Part shown: piece by piece, positions 11,546 through 23,652 of the stretch | How the letters are laid out: each line of letters opens with the position of its first letter | Numbering within the stretch: the first letter of the stretch is position 1 | Source of the DNA: Bugulina stolonifera | Taxonomy: Eukaryota; Bryozoa; Gymnolaemata; Cheilostomatida; Bugulidae | Direction of reading: 5' to 3' | DNA: 64,000 nucleotides | NCBI GenBank assembly: GCA_935421135.1 | Contig: OW285192.1 | Span: 18,329,001-18,393,000 of the forward strand | Position numbers and translations under genes: made by a program | The notes under the pieces: model-generated | The model's input: the letters and a program-made list of their open reading frames with translations, nothing else | The model's database searches: none | Told to the model about the DNA's origin: nothing

Positions 11546-12297
11546 TTTAAGCAATCCCCAAATGACAGGTAGCTCTGATCTGTACAGAACAACTTTAATA
11601 AACCCTGAACTAATGTATGTGTTTTACATCCAAAGATTTAATGCTTCAAATCGTTCTAGTTCTAATTCTTAATATTGTTGGGTTCAGCTGGATGGTGAGG
11701 GCACAGCCGCACGACATGGGGGAGAATAAAGAGCAGAGAGCAAAGCCAACTAGCCCAGCCCGACACTGCACTGTAGGGAGGATAACCTCAAACTCAATCT
11801 ACTGGTGTGGGAGAGTGATCTCCGGCAAAGAAGAAGGAGTAAAGGTGGAATTCTACACCAGCCTGGTGTGGACACGACTCCTATACTGCTGTAAGAGGCA
11901 GGGGTTCGAAGGACTGATGCCTCACTACAGGGTAGTTGGAGCAATGGCTATTATAGTGGATCTATGGGTCCTAGTCACAGCCTCTTACTAGTGCTCCACT
12001 TAGAACCCAAGTCTAGTTAAATACTTGTATATCACTATTAGCCTAAACAGTATAAGGCCACTATATAGAGTAGATTTTACTTTATTGGTAGCCCACAAAC
12101 AATTCGGTCAAAAAACGGAAAATTCTTCTGTAATTATAGACTACACACCATATGAGCAAAGCCATCGGTGATTGAAAAGCCCTATCCAGACATTATTTAC
12201 CAAGCCTCAAGCCGTGATACACCCACTGTAAATTCTCACAAGTTTTGCCTATTATTTCTCTCAATTATGCCAACTTACTGTAGGTGAAAACAGCTTC
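11546..12297. other. Intergenic, NIT2 upstream region
   Basis: A 124-codon open frame (11617-11991, plus) shows no family I recognise and no partner exons, so I do not call it. The rest is AT-rich spacer and the presumed NIT2 promoter. Confidence 0.4.
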
Positions 12298-14463
12298 ATG
12301 GCTGGCAGAATCATCAACAAGGTGCGAATAGCGCTCATACAGTTGGCAGTGACGGCTAATAAAGAGAATAATCTAAAACATGCCATGACAATGATATCTC
12401 AAGCAGCCTCAAAGTCAAGAGCTAATTCATCGGAGGAGATAACTCCACTTATAGTGCTTCCAGAGTGCTTCAACTCCCCCTATGGTAAACTTTACTCCAA
12501 GAAATACTAAGCTGTACATATAGTCAGGAATGTAGCCAGGTGTGTAGTCAAGAGTGTAGCCAAAATGTACCTGGGGCCTAAGGGTCAGGGGTGTGATTTT
12601 TAGCTAGGGTTCCTACCATTTAGATATATCCATGACTGCTGCTAATCACTTGAGCCTTTGTAAAGGGACCTGTTCATTTTTACGAGCATTATTTAGGGTT
12701 TGCATCTAAGATGGTGGAGCACTAGTGGTTACTGGCATGTGGTTACTATATATTAGCATAAACCTAATTATTACATTGTTAAAGACTTTAATTTGTGAGA
12801 TCTTTGTGGTCCATGTTTTAATATATTTGACGTTATTGGCAGCTTTGCGTAAGGACGTGATCTCCTATTCCGTCAATAAGCTAAAATCCCCTAAGGAACA
12901 AAAATGTTAGGGATGCCTTTTGTTTTGCTGTATTTTCTCATTCTAATCATTTCATTACTTGGAAAACTAATTCGATTGTCGGAATTTCTGGAATACTAAT
13001 ATTCTGCCAGGTACACAGTACTTTGCCGATTATGCTGAAGAGATACCGGGGAAGACAACTCAGATGTTGTCTCAAGTAGCTAAGGATGAGAATATATATC
13101 TGATCGGTGGTAGTATACCTGAGAGAAAGGGAGATAAACTATACAACACTTCCACAGTCTATAATCCAAAAGGAGAGATGATCGTCAAGTAAGTTCATAT
13201 TTTATAGTAGGTAAAGGTACGGAACTCTGATTGTCAAGTAAGTTCATGTTTCATGTTCATTGTTCACTGGTTAGCACAACATCTTCATCAACTTATCTAA
13301 CTAAACTGAAGTTGCAGAAATACATGTAGTTTATAGTTGAAGTCATTGTATCCTAGACTGACTGATCCCCTGCGTTGACATTACTCAGTGGTATATCAAT
13401 ACCCACCTCTCCTTACATGCAGATAATGGTGGAGCAAGTTGTTTGTCTCGCAGGTTCAGCAAGTGCCACCTCTTTGATATCGACATACCAGGGAAGATTC
13501 GGTTCCAGGAGTCCGATGTTCTCTCTCCTGGTAAAGAACTTGGTGTGTTTGAGATACTTCCTGGTCTGAAGGTTGGTTTGGGAATCTGCTACGACTTGAG
13601 GTTTCCAGAACTTTCTCTCCTTCTCAGACAGTGAGTGACTTATAGATATACATTCCGCCTCCCTGTAATACATTTTGAGTCGTTTATCGACATGCAATCT
13701 ACCTCCCTCTATTACAGTGCGAACCACTTATATACCTTTCAGGCAGGGGTGCAACCTGCTCGTATTCCCTGGAGCTTTCAACATGACGACTGGACCCGCC
13801 CACTGGGAATTGCTGCAGCGAGCTAGAGCAGTCGACAATCAAGTCTATGTGGCAGCTTGTTCCCCAGCTAGGAATATGGAGGCTACCTATCATTCCTGGG
13901 CACACTCTTCTGTAAGTCGGCTATGATATAATCGTGGTACTACATGTATATATACTAAGGATAGCGGAAGGAGAAAAGGTGCCCTCTATGATGAATACAC
14001 CCAATTAGATGGTCCTGACCCTGCACTACTTACTTTCCTGCCATCCATCTGCTAGGTTTATAGGCAGCTGTTATGTGAATTAATTGTTTCAATGGGGCCA
14101 AGTTACACCAATAGAAAGAGTGCATTTGTATACAAGGTAGCATAACTCCTCGCTCAATCTGGATCCTGTTTTGAGGCCGGAGTGAGCGATCTTCCCTCGC
14201 ACTATCTTTGTATACTAATTCCCAGTGTGATGATCAACAAGTGCTATTAATACATGGTATACATACTGTACATTGTAGTATTACCAACTTTATTCAATGT
14301 GTAGGCCATAGACCCGTGGGGAGAGGTAATAGCCAAGGCAGCTGATACCGAAGAGATTATATATGCAGATATAGATCTTGATAGAGTTGATATTGTCAGG
14401 CAGCAGATACCTGTGCACACGCAGAAACGTCACGACATCTACCAACTGAGGAAAGTGGACTAG
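12298..14463 (+). CDS. NIT2: Omega-amidase NIT2 (nitrilase superfamily)
   Basis: Five exons, 289 aa: 12298-12484, 13011-13188, 13454-13630, 13743-13911, 14305-14463; phases agree. NIT2 hydrolyses alpha-ketoglutaramate and alpha-ketosuccinamate to 2-oxo acids plus ammonia, clearing products of glutamine/asparagine transamination. The nitrilase triad is visible: Glu56 in [11 protein letters not shown], Lys125 in [10 protein letters not shown], Cys167 in GLGICYD. Other hallmarks are [30 protein letters not shown] and [13 protein letters not shown]. Human NIT2 is 276 aa, so this is full length, with about 13 extra residues before the Glu motif. The ATG at 12298 gives a normal N-terminus directly before the first beta strand ([10 protein letters not shown]). 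The exon 2 donor is duplicated 49 bp into the intron. Confidence 0.96.
14127..14217. repeat. Imperfect hairpin in NIT2 intron 4
   Basis: TGTATACAAGGTAGC at the left and a related inverted sequence ending ATCTTTGTATAC at the right, with inner CGCTCA/TGAGCG arms. Could be a decayed very small TIR element with TA boundaries; similarity is partial. Confidence 0.3.
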
Positions 14464-14700
14464 TCCATTCAGTGGTTAGTGAACCTTCTCATAGAATACA
14501 TATAAATTATTTTATTTTTGTTATTTGCTGAGGTGTGGTGATAATACAAAGGAAACGAAACATTTACATTGCTATTTTGTTTGTAATAACCACAGAATAG
14601 TATAACATAGTTACATGTATATTATTTACTTATAGACTATAAAATGTACAACTTTGCAAAAGTGCAATCTTATTATACTAGATGTACATGTGTATAACAC

Positions 14701-14706
14701 AATAAA
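14701..14706 (+). terminator. Candidate NIT2 poly(A) signal
   Basis: AATAAA 238 bp past the NIT2 stop, in a T/A-rich 3' UTR-like stretch. Confidence 0.5.
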
Positions 14707-14934
14707 ATGGTGTCTGTGTGTAACAAGTATTATATATATGCTGTTGTAAACATTTAGTTAGGTCAGCACATAATATAACTCATAGTGCATGTATTCACAT
14801 ATACAACAGAGGCACAGTGTAGCTCAGCCATGTACTACTGCAATGTGCATGTACATGAATGATGTTGATAGGCTTGTTATGTCACCAAGCTAATAGTCGC
14901 CATTTTCTTTTGGGTTGAGATTTTGGATCTCAAT

Positions 14935-15165
14935 AATATAAAAATATTCTTCCACATAACTACACCATACACATAGACACAACGACTGGACTATACACAT
15001 AGACACAACGACTGGACTATACACATAGACAACAATAACTGGACCATATACATAGACACAATAACTAGCCCATACACATAGACACTACGACTAGACCATA
15101 TACATAGACACAATAATTAGACCATACACATAGACACCACGACTGGACCATAGACATAGACATCA
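14935..15165. repeat. Minisatellite, CATACACATAGACACAACGA-type unit
   Basis: About 8 degenerate copies of a roughly 26-28-bp unit in the tail-to-tail spacer between NIT2 and the NHL gene. Confidence 0.85.
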
Positions 15166-15214
15166 GAGATCTAGTGTAGTGTATGCTTACTCCATCCTCT
15201 GAATTATCCTTGTG

Positions 15215-15400
15215 AGACTGTATCAGATGACTCTTCTCTAGTGTTGCGTCAGACAGCAGGAGAGGCGTGTTGTGTCAGATGACTCTTCTCTAGTGTTGTG
15301 TCAGATGACTCTTCTCTAGTGTTGTGTCAAATGACTCTTCTCTAGTGTTGTATCAGATGACTCTTCTCTAGTGTTGTGTCAGACAGCAGGAGAGGCGTGT
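15215..15400. repeat. Minisatellite, GTGTCAGATGACTCTTCTCT-type unit
   Basis: Copies of a roughly 26-bp unit (TCAGATGACTCTTCTCTAGT) interspersed with two copies of CAGACAGCAGGAGAGGCGTG. It lies just downstream of the NHL-gene stop codon. Confidence 0.8.
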
Positions 15401-15453
15401 CGAATGTTAGAAGATAAAAAGACGAGTAGTGTTGAATAGCAGGAAGGGGTATA

Positions 15454-18400
15454 TTAGATAGCAGGCGGCGCGTAATAAACGTCACCCAGCACATAACATG
15501 TCAAGGTAGCATTTCTGACATCAGCAGTGAGAGCACAGTCTGACAGCACACACTCTATTTCTTGGGAGCTACATTGGAAGGCTACACACTGTGTATTCTC
15601 TTCACATCTCTGCTTACAGAATTTGTAACAATCCTCTGTATTTGATAAGCCTACAGTATAGATAATGTTGATAGTATACAGTATAATACATGTATATAAA
15701 TACATGTGCACCTTGTATGTAGATAGCATAAGGCATAATATATAGATGTACAAGAGTAGCAGTATAGCCTACTAAGTAGATTACATACTAAACTGGTACA
15801 CATACATGTAGTATGTGAGGGAGACCTAGTACTGTAAACGTCTGCTCACCTTGACTCGTAGCCGTATATGATTCATTGAGAGATAGAGGAGAGTGACAAC
15901 CAACACCGGTGAATCTCTTCCAGGTGAGACTGAACACTTCTGGTCTGATCTGAGATTTGAGTTGGCAGCGAGTTATTGTATATTTGGCGAATTTACCCTT
16001 TAATCCTCGGGTATACATAAATGTCGGCCATACTGGATGATCGTAGTAAACTGCAGGTCCAATAGCTGAACCAGAGTCTGTATGTATTCGTTTGTTTAGG
16101 AAAAGTCTCTCTTTCACATTAAAGTCTACAAACCACTTGTTGGACGCAACGGATGCCATTAGATGGTCCCCTATCTACATGTAGAAAGCTTTGGCTATGC
16201 ATGTGTTGATCAACTAATATGTAAACATATGTGTAGTGATGATCTCAAGTATAATAATATAAACTGATCAACAACATGGAAACACATCACCAACTGGCAT
16301 GTATAGTTTGTATATAGATGTGTACAAGTAGGTCATAAGGTAGCTCCAGCTTACCAGTTTCATGGAGCTAGTTCTGGCTGTTGATGTTGACTTTATTAAG
16401 ACTTTTTCTTCTTCTGCTTCATCAGTGGTTGTTGGAATAGTCATCAAGACCTCCACTGGAGCGCTTAATTCCCTGTCTTTCGTGTCTAATTTCAGCACGT
16501 GGAGCTGGAGATATTACAAGTTTTAAATCTTTCAGGAATTCGCTCAGAGAACACGCATGTAACTTGTTAGCTTGTATAGAAACCTACCATTTTCCCATTT
16601 AAGTATAGCATGTAAAGGGTCTGGTAGTAGAAAGATACATCCATTCCCAAGACTCCAGAATATTCTGTTGAATTTTGATCACTCATCAGAGGTACCACCT
16701 TGCATCCCATATCATCCATATTTACCTAGAATTCAACATGAAAGTTGGTACGTTCTAATCTGTAATGGTTAGTATTTGACGTACATGTATTTGTTATTAT
16801 TAATTTATTTCTTGTATTATTTATTATGATTATTCAATATTTCATGGGGTAACCTTCTTCATCAGGATATTGACTCACTCGACCACTCCCTCTTGACTAC
16901 GGTTTATAGTTTTCAACGGGGAATTATAGCATTCAAATGCTCACCTACACAAAACCTGCGTATCAGTCACTAAAACATGGCACACAAATAGCTGAGTCTG
17001 TGTGCTGGTGTGCAGCTTGGGCTACTGAATCTATGGACTGGAAGAGATTTCATATACTGTAGTTACCTGTATTAAACCGTCTGAACCATATACTGTAGTT
17101 ACCTGTATTAAACCGTCTGAATCATATACTGTAGTTACCTGTATTAAACCGTCTGAATCATATACTGTAGTTACCTGTATTAAACCGTCTGAACCATATA
17201 CTGTAGTTACGTGTATTAAACCGTCTGAATCATATACTGTAGTTACCTGTATTAAACCGTCTGAACCATATACTGTAGTTACCTGTATTAAACCGTCTGA
17301 ATCATATACTGTAGTTACCTGTATTAAACCGTCTGAATCATATACTGTAGTTACCTGTATTAAACTGTCTGCACCATATACTGTAGTTACCTGTATTAAA
17401 CTGTCTGAACCATATACTGTAGTTACCTGTATTAAACCGTCTGCATCATATACTGTAGTTACCTGTATTAAACCGTCTGAACCATATACTGTAGTTACCT
17501 GTATTAAACCGTCTGAATCATATACTGTAGTTACCTGTATTAAACTGTCTGAATCATATACTGTAGTTACCTGTAGTTACCGTCTGAACCATATACTGTA
17601 GTTACCTGTATTAAACCGTCTGAATCATATACTGTAGTTACCTGTATTAAACCGTCTGAATCATATACTGTAGTTACCTGTATTAAACTGTCTGAATCAT
17701 ATACTGTAGTTACCTGTATTAAACTGTCTGAACCATATACTGTAGTTACCTGTATTAAACCGTCTGAATCATGGGGAGAAATATAGATGATATTTCTCTT
17801 CCTCAAATTGTTAACTACAAAAGTTGGTGTCTTCAGTTGAGGGCAAGAGCTATCATCTACAACAAAGGAGCTGTTGAAACAGGACTCACTCATTGGATGA
17901 ATATCAGTATCAGAGTATACATAGCCTTTGACGATCTAGCTACAGTTCTATTGGCTTGACGAGTACAGGTGAGGTACACACACACTTCTACGTCTGTGCT
18001 GTACCATGCTGGTAATAAGGTGCGTTTATGCATTCTCTTGGCCTCCACCTAGATATCAGATACCATTGTAGAGTTAGCTGCATTCAGTCAAAACTGATCT
18101 CAACAGGCCATTTTCAAAGTTGGTGTCCGCCGAGAAATTAATTTGAAGGACACTTCGATGGCCCATCAGCAAATAAAATTTCAGACTATAGACTTAAGAT
18201 TTTATTTTTTTCATTATTTATTATTTTGTTTAAAAATGCTTTTCTTCATTTAAAATTAAATTTCAATCAACATTGATGAAGAATTCTTTCAAATTTATTT
18301 TCAGAATGCCATAAAGTCACGGTGCTTATGGTCATGCTATAATACAAGATGTAGCTGTACAATTTGTGGTAATATTGGTCCCTTATAAAAAGGCCACTAA

Positions 18401-18964
18401 GGTCTTAGTGGGGTACTGAAAAGCGCATAAAAGCACTTACAGCCTAGCCATACTGAGAACAGCTGGTTAATGGCTGTAGTAGTTTATGGGATATCAGTAG
18501 TACTGCAGTATGAATGTAAACTACAATAATACAATAGTCAGTGTATGGCTCCACTTACCAAGTAACGTATCCACCATTGGTGTGTCTCCTGACCAATCAA
18601 GTTTTCGAATTTTATTATTATTGCGATCTGCAATGAGAATTCTACCGTTAGTGATATCTGTCATCCCATAGGGCACATGGAATTGGCTCATATTGAGAGG
18701 CCCGTCTACATCACCAGCTGTTCTGCTGGAGATGATACCGTGGTAAGACAAACTATTTAGATCCAGCTCTGCAATCCCGGCCTTAGTTGTTGCCAGTACC
18801 ATGCCTTCCTTCACAGGGTGTTCGACTATGGAATACAATCTACTTCCTGTGTGTTCTGCACCCATTCCCACCACATCTCCTAGTATCGATTGGTTGCTGT
18901 TCATTGTGAAATCATTGTCAGCAGCACTTTCCACGATGAACAGCAGACTTATTTCCAACCACAT
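15454..18964 (-). CDS. Predicted secreted NHL-repeat protein with Cys-rich C-terminal domain
   Basis: Six exons give 463 aa: 18559-18964, 17750-17925, 16588-16725, 16355-16504, 15850-16174, 15454-15650. The N-terminus MWLEISLLFIVESAADN looks like a short signal peptide. Propeller-like blades follow (AELDLNSLSYHG, PYGMTDITNGRILIADRNNN-type, RNIIYISPHDSDGLIQ, GMDVSFYYQTLYMLYLNG), the third typical of NHL repeats. The last about 65 residues have regular cysteines (DCYKFCKQRCEENTQCVAF, CSSQEIECVLSDC), like an apple/PAN-type domain. Extracellular location is inferred. The acceptor of exon 2 is the weak point: AAAG|GC at 17925 keeps the phase, while a better CTAG|AT at 17935 would need one more exon. 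Exact family not recognised. Confidence 0.7.
17047..17775. repeat. 36-bp minisatellite spanning the donor of NHL-gene exon 2
   Basis: About 20 copies of a 36-bp unit; gene strand reads CAGACGGTTTAATACAG then GTAACTACAGTATATG. The copy at 17750-17770 is the end of the exon (residues DSDGLIQ) and its donor; the others run into the intron, each with CAG|GTAACT. One copy near 17567-17580 is shortened. The 36-bp unit keeps the frame (12 residues). Confidence 0.95.
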
Positions 18965-20260
18965 TGTTGCTCCAGCTAGAATATGAATATTAGCCTATTA
19001 GGTTGACCAAAAGAGGTAATGTGATGAAATACATGTATACAAGACCCATGTCCAATATATTTACATACTACGATTTACTAGCTTCAATTCTGACCAAGAA
19101 AGAATATACGCTATCTCATTTACTGTTCATCTACCTAGGCCTACCTCACTGGCAATATGATACATTAGGTTTATTATAGATTGTATGTTATGGCTATGGG
19201 CACACTTATACTTGAACACTAAACCGCTAGTAAATTACATGTGTATAATAAAGTAATATATATTATGCAGTAATTTACATATCAATATTTGAACAAACAT
19301 ATATATAATAATTGTTATAGTAAAGTAAGCCCAAATGACAGTGTAATATATAATATGCATGTAATATATAATATGACATTGTAATATATAATATGCATGT
19401 AATACATACCTGGGTACTGGAAGCTGCAGAAACAAGTGCTGTAGGTTAGAGGAAGTTTTACAATGTTCACTTTAGTTGAATATGATTGGATAAGCTTGTA
19501 GCCATAGATACAGTGAAGTAAGAACACACCGACAAAACTCATGCTACAGCCGCCCCCCCCCCACAATCAATAACCACTAGGCTATCTCCATTCCCACTGA
19601 TCTATAATAATAATAATTGCTGTTATGGGATATTTTGTTTGTTACCACTTTCTGTGTAACCCAATTCCATAGAGAAATTTATAAGTAAGAAACATATTCA
19701 ATATGCAATAAATCTTTCTCAATGTTATGTTATATAGATGGTGATAGTATAGCATATCCCCCAGGTAGAGAGGTAGGAGGGGGGCTACCACTAGCCTCCA
19801 ACCTCCTAGTGATTTCCATAGGTAACCTATAGCTGTTATAGTGCTGGTAGTAGTAGCTTTACAGGATGTGTTGTCAAGGAATACAAACAAATGTAACCAA
19901 TGAAAAGCTGTTATTTCTAGGAAGTGTACATACATATGTATAACTATTAAAATCATATTCACTGAAATAAACCAATAAACTTTTTTCCAAATAAAACAAC
20001 AGCTGTACAAAGAACTAAATCATCAAACAATTTTAAAAGTGAAATATTTCTCCTACAACACAGCTACAAACATCTAAGTTTTATAGAAACATATTTCTTA
20101 AATAAAATACATTTTATTTACAATTTAAATAAATAGATGATGGCACATTATGTTACATAATATATACACTATACTATATACACTGTTAGTACTTGCATGT
20201 ATACAATATCTGGAGTTGTGCCCCCTCTGCTGCTGTTAGTATTAACTTAGACTAAGAACT
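18965..20260. other. Spacer between NHL gene 5' end and PLK4 3' end
   Basis: No gene recognised. Holds AT-rich simple sequence (TATAATATGCATGTAA-type, 19240-19410), a C9-10 run near 19550, and a minus-strand AATAAA (TTTATT at about 20113-20118) that could end PLK4 transcripts about 145 bp past the stop. Confidence 0.5.
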
Positions 20261-23200
20261 TCAGGAAGTAGATGCCAGAGCAGATATAGCTTGAGGGAGG
20301 AGTTCCAGCTTCTCCCTAACTTTAGAAGGCAGCACATCAGAGTCTGTAAACCTACACATAGAGTTATTACTCAGTCAGCATGGTAATAGTAGCACAAAGG
20401 TCTACTCTATTCTAGTTGGCTTATATTACATGTAGATACACCTGACACCAGTTATAGAATCCATCTATTGGCTGGATATTAATCTAGGCAACCTATGGGC
20501 AGGAATATCTAGCCCATATAGTCAGGCCCATATAGTCAGGCCCATATAGCCAGGCCCATATAGCCAGGCCCGTATAGCCAGGTCCATATAGCCAGGCCCA
20601 TATAGCCAGGGCCATATAGCCAGGCCTATAGATTCCTCTGGTTGACTACCATTATTAAAAACAAGATGTATGTATGGTCTTTCAAATTGTATAGACCGAG
20701 ACAACTACTAGTAATTGGCCAAAACTGACGCCATGTATTACATATATACATATAATTTATGTGTAAGCTAAGTACCTGGATGAAACTCCAGTAGAGTCTA
20801 TAAACTGCATAGGGGAGTGGTGCGAGTGCACAGCTAGTTGTGTACCGTCATCAAAATGACACCAGAGGGAGCCGTTTGTCAGCTGACTCACCCAGCCAAC
20901 ACCTGCAAAAGAGAGTATAGGGCTGCAAGTACATATAACAGAATACAATACATACAACACAACACATGCGCAGCTGTGTGAATATATGTACATGTATATA
21001 TATAACATGTATATAAATATATACATGTCATATACATTGTAAGTGTATAAATGTATACAGACGAGCTCCGCCAATCACAGTTGGATATACAAACCTTTTA
21101 GATAAATTCTCTGTAGAGTGAGGCTAGAACTGTATGATAGATCTGTAAGCTGGGTGGATGACGCTGTGCTGCCTCTCTGATACGGTCCCTGCTGACTCTC
21201 ACCTCCATGTTGATGCTGGTTGCCGTGGCGATGACTGTTTCTAGTGCTACTATGACGGCCGTGGTGATTCTCAACCAGTTTGCTAGTATGTGTACTGGAC
21301 ACCTTGGCGGTAGGAGCTGCTATTGAGCTGTAGGTGTGGTTAGAAGGGGAGTTGAGAGCGGAAGGAACAGCTGGAGTGTGAATTATCGGGGAGTTGAGAG
21401 CGGAGGGAACAGCTGAAGAAGTAATTCGGCTCGTCACTGAGCCGTTGAAGGAACCAACCTGTAAAAGAGATGAATGAATATTGAAGACTAGATATTGTGT
21501 TTACAGTAGGTAACAATTGCTGCTATGGTTACCGTGGTGACCGATGCAGACACACAGACATCTCTTTGGAGCTGTGATAAAAGGGAGTGTAGTACTAACA
21601 GTACACTTACTGAATGCACATGACACCATAATACCGGCCATCGGGTACACTACAGAGCCATTGGGTACGCTACAGAGCCATTGGGTACACTACAGAACCA
21701 TTGGGTACACTACAGAACCATTGAGTACACTACAGAACCATTGGGTACACTACAGAACCATTGGGTACACTACAGAACCATTGGTTACACTACAGATATG
21801 GTTAGGTAGAGTCAAACTTACATTAGATGGTAGAGCAGAGGTGGATAGAGGAGAGTAGGGCTTGCTAGGGGGCATGTCCTCTTTCAACTCCTGTTTACAC
21901 ATCGTCCTGTTACCGATTATAGTTGGGAAATGTGTAGAGGATGAGAAACCACTTCCTGCGCTCTCCAACAGCCTCTCCAGTGTTTGACAGTGCTCCTTAC
22001 ACTATGTAGAGTAGAGAACATGGTCTTTCTAATATATATTATTATATTTAACATAATTGGAGTTGAGAGTGAGCGTACTTCATGACAATAATATTATAAA
22101 CATTATTATGGAAGTTGTCCTCTCGATGCCAAATAGGACTAAAGAGGGGACAACTCTACAACACACTGCTTATAATTAGCACACTACAATGTACAAGTGA
22201 AGGAACGACAACTCTAACATTGTTATTAATTAGACTATATCCAGTTTTTACCTTCTTCACGTGTAGCCACATTTCCTGTACTTCTGCAGATAATAGTTTA
22301 GAGTCAGAATCCATGTCCATCGTCAGATTCATGCCGGAACTGTTGATGACCTTCACTGTGTCACCGGTGATGGTGAACTTTGGTCCCTGGTAGAAGACAG
22401 CCTCGAAGGTACCGGCACATTCCATGAGCATACACTTGGACTGGTCAGAGAAGTATGTGACCTTTGGAGTGACCAGTTTGACCATGGATATGAACCTGTA
22501 AGGAGAGATACAGACTTACCCTACATGGTTATATTATACATTGTATACGTACAGTAGGTGATAGTAAGCACTTATAACATGTAAGCACATCATATGGTAT
22601 ATATACGATTATAGAATCAGTATATTTCATGATAAACTTGCACCTCAAATATTCTACTACCCCGAACAAAAGGTCCCAGCAGGGAGGGGGGGAGGGGGGA
22701 TGGAGCAAAAGCGTGTTGATGATAGAGTGGAGAACATAAGACTATCAATTAGAATCTTATCTCAATTCATAGCCCAAGTTCCAACAACCTTTCACCAACA
22801 TATCATTGTAGGAGGTAGAACGTTAGTTTTATAATAGGCTACATGCAACAGACCTGAATGTGAATGTGAGATTTCATCATAAACAGCGGGCATAACTCCA
22901 GATAGACTTGCATAGGCATACGTACCTCTCGGCATAGTTATACTTTCTCCAGTATCTCTTTGGTAACGAGTCGTATACGTATTCAGAGTAGTGAGAAGGC
23001 ACAGGACTTGGTGTGTTTGTGTATTCTTCCGCCGTATCTTTATTCGGTTTGTATGTAATGATCTGTAACCAGGTGGGGATAACTACCATTCAAACAGGTG
23101 GGGATAACTACTATTCAAACAGGAAGATACATGTAGTAGCCTACTGATCAATTCTTTACATACAGACATTAAATGTAGCCTAAATTCTTCAACCGCATAG

Positions 23201-23594
23201 GCCCAAGGTATAGTTTGTGGACTACGACTATACTTGTACAAGTTGCCAGGCTAATAAAAAATTTTAATTTAAAAATCATAATTGATTCCCGTCAACAACA
23301 AGAAGGTGGATTCAGATACACTGTACACACAACTGGAACATGCCTCTTACAATGTAATCAAGCACTCTTTCATAGTAAGAACAACAATTTGTATGACTAA
23401 ATACATACATGTACATATACTACAATTATATCACAAACAATTAGATGTTGCAGTTATACATAAGATTAGAATTAATAGTGGACACATCAGGTGCTAACAG
23501 CTGATTGGTCAATTCACTATGAATGCTCAAAATTCAAACCGATGTTACTAATTATTATGTTACATGTATATTATTATAAGCTCCAAAAGTGTTG

Positions 23595-23652
<58 letters not shown>

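Noticed and set aside
11617..11991. 124-codon plus ORF (start MCFTSKDLMLQIVLVLILNI)
   Set aside because: No recognisable domain, no partner exons, composition like flanking non-coding DNA; not enough to call a gene.
17047..17775. CRISPR array look-alike (regular 36-bp period)
   Set aside because: Units are contiguous with no unique spacers, and the host DNA is an animal genome.
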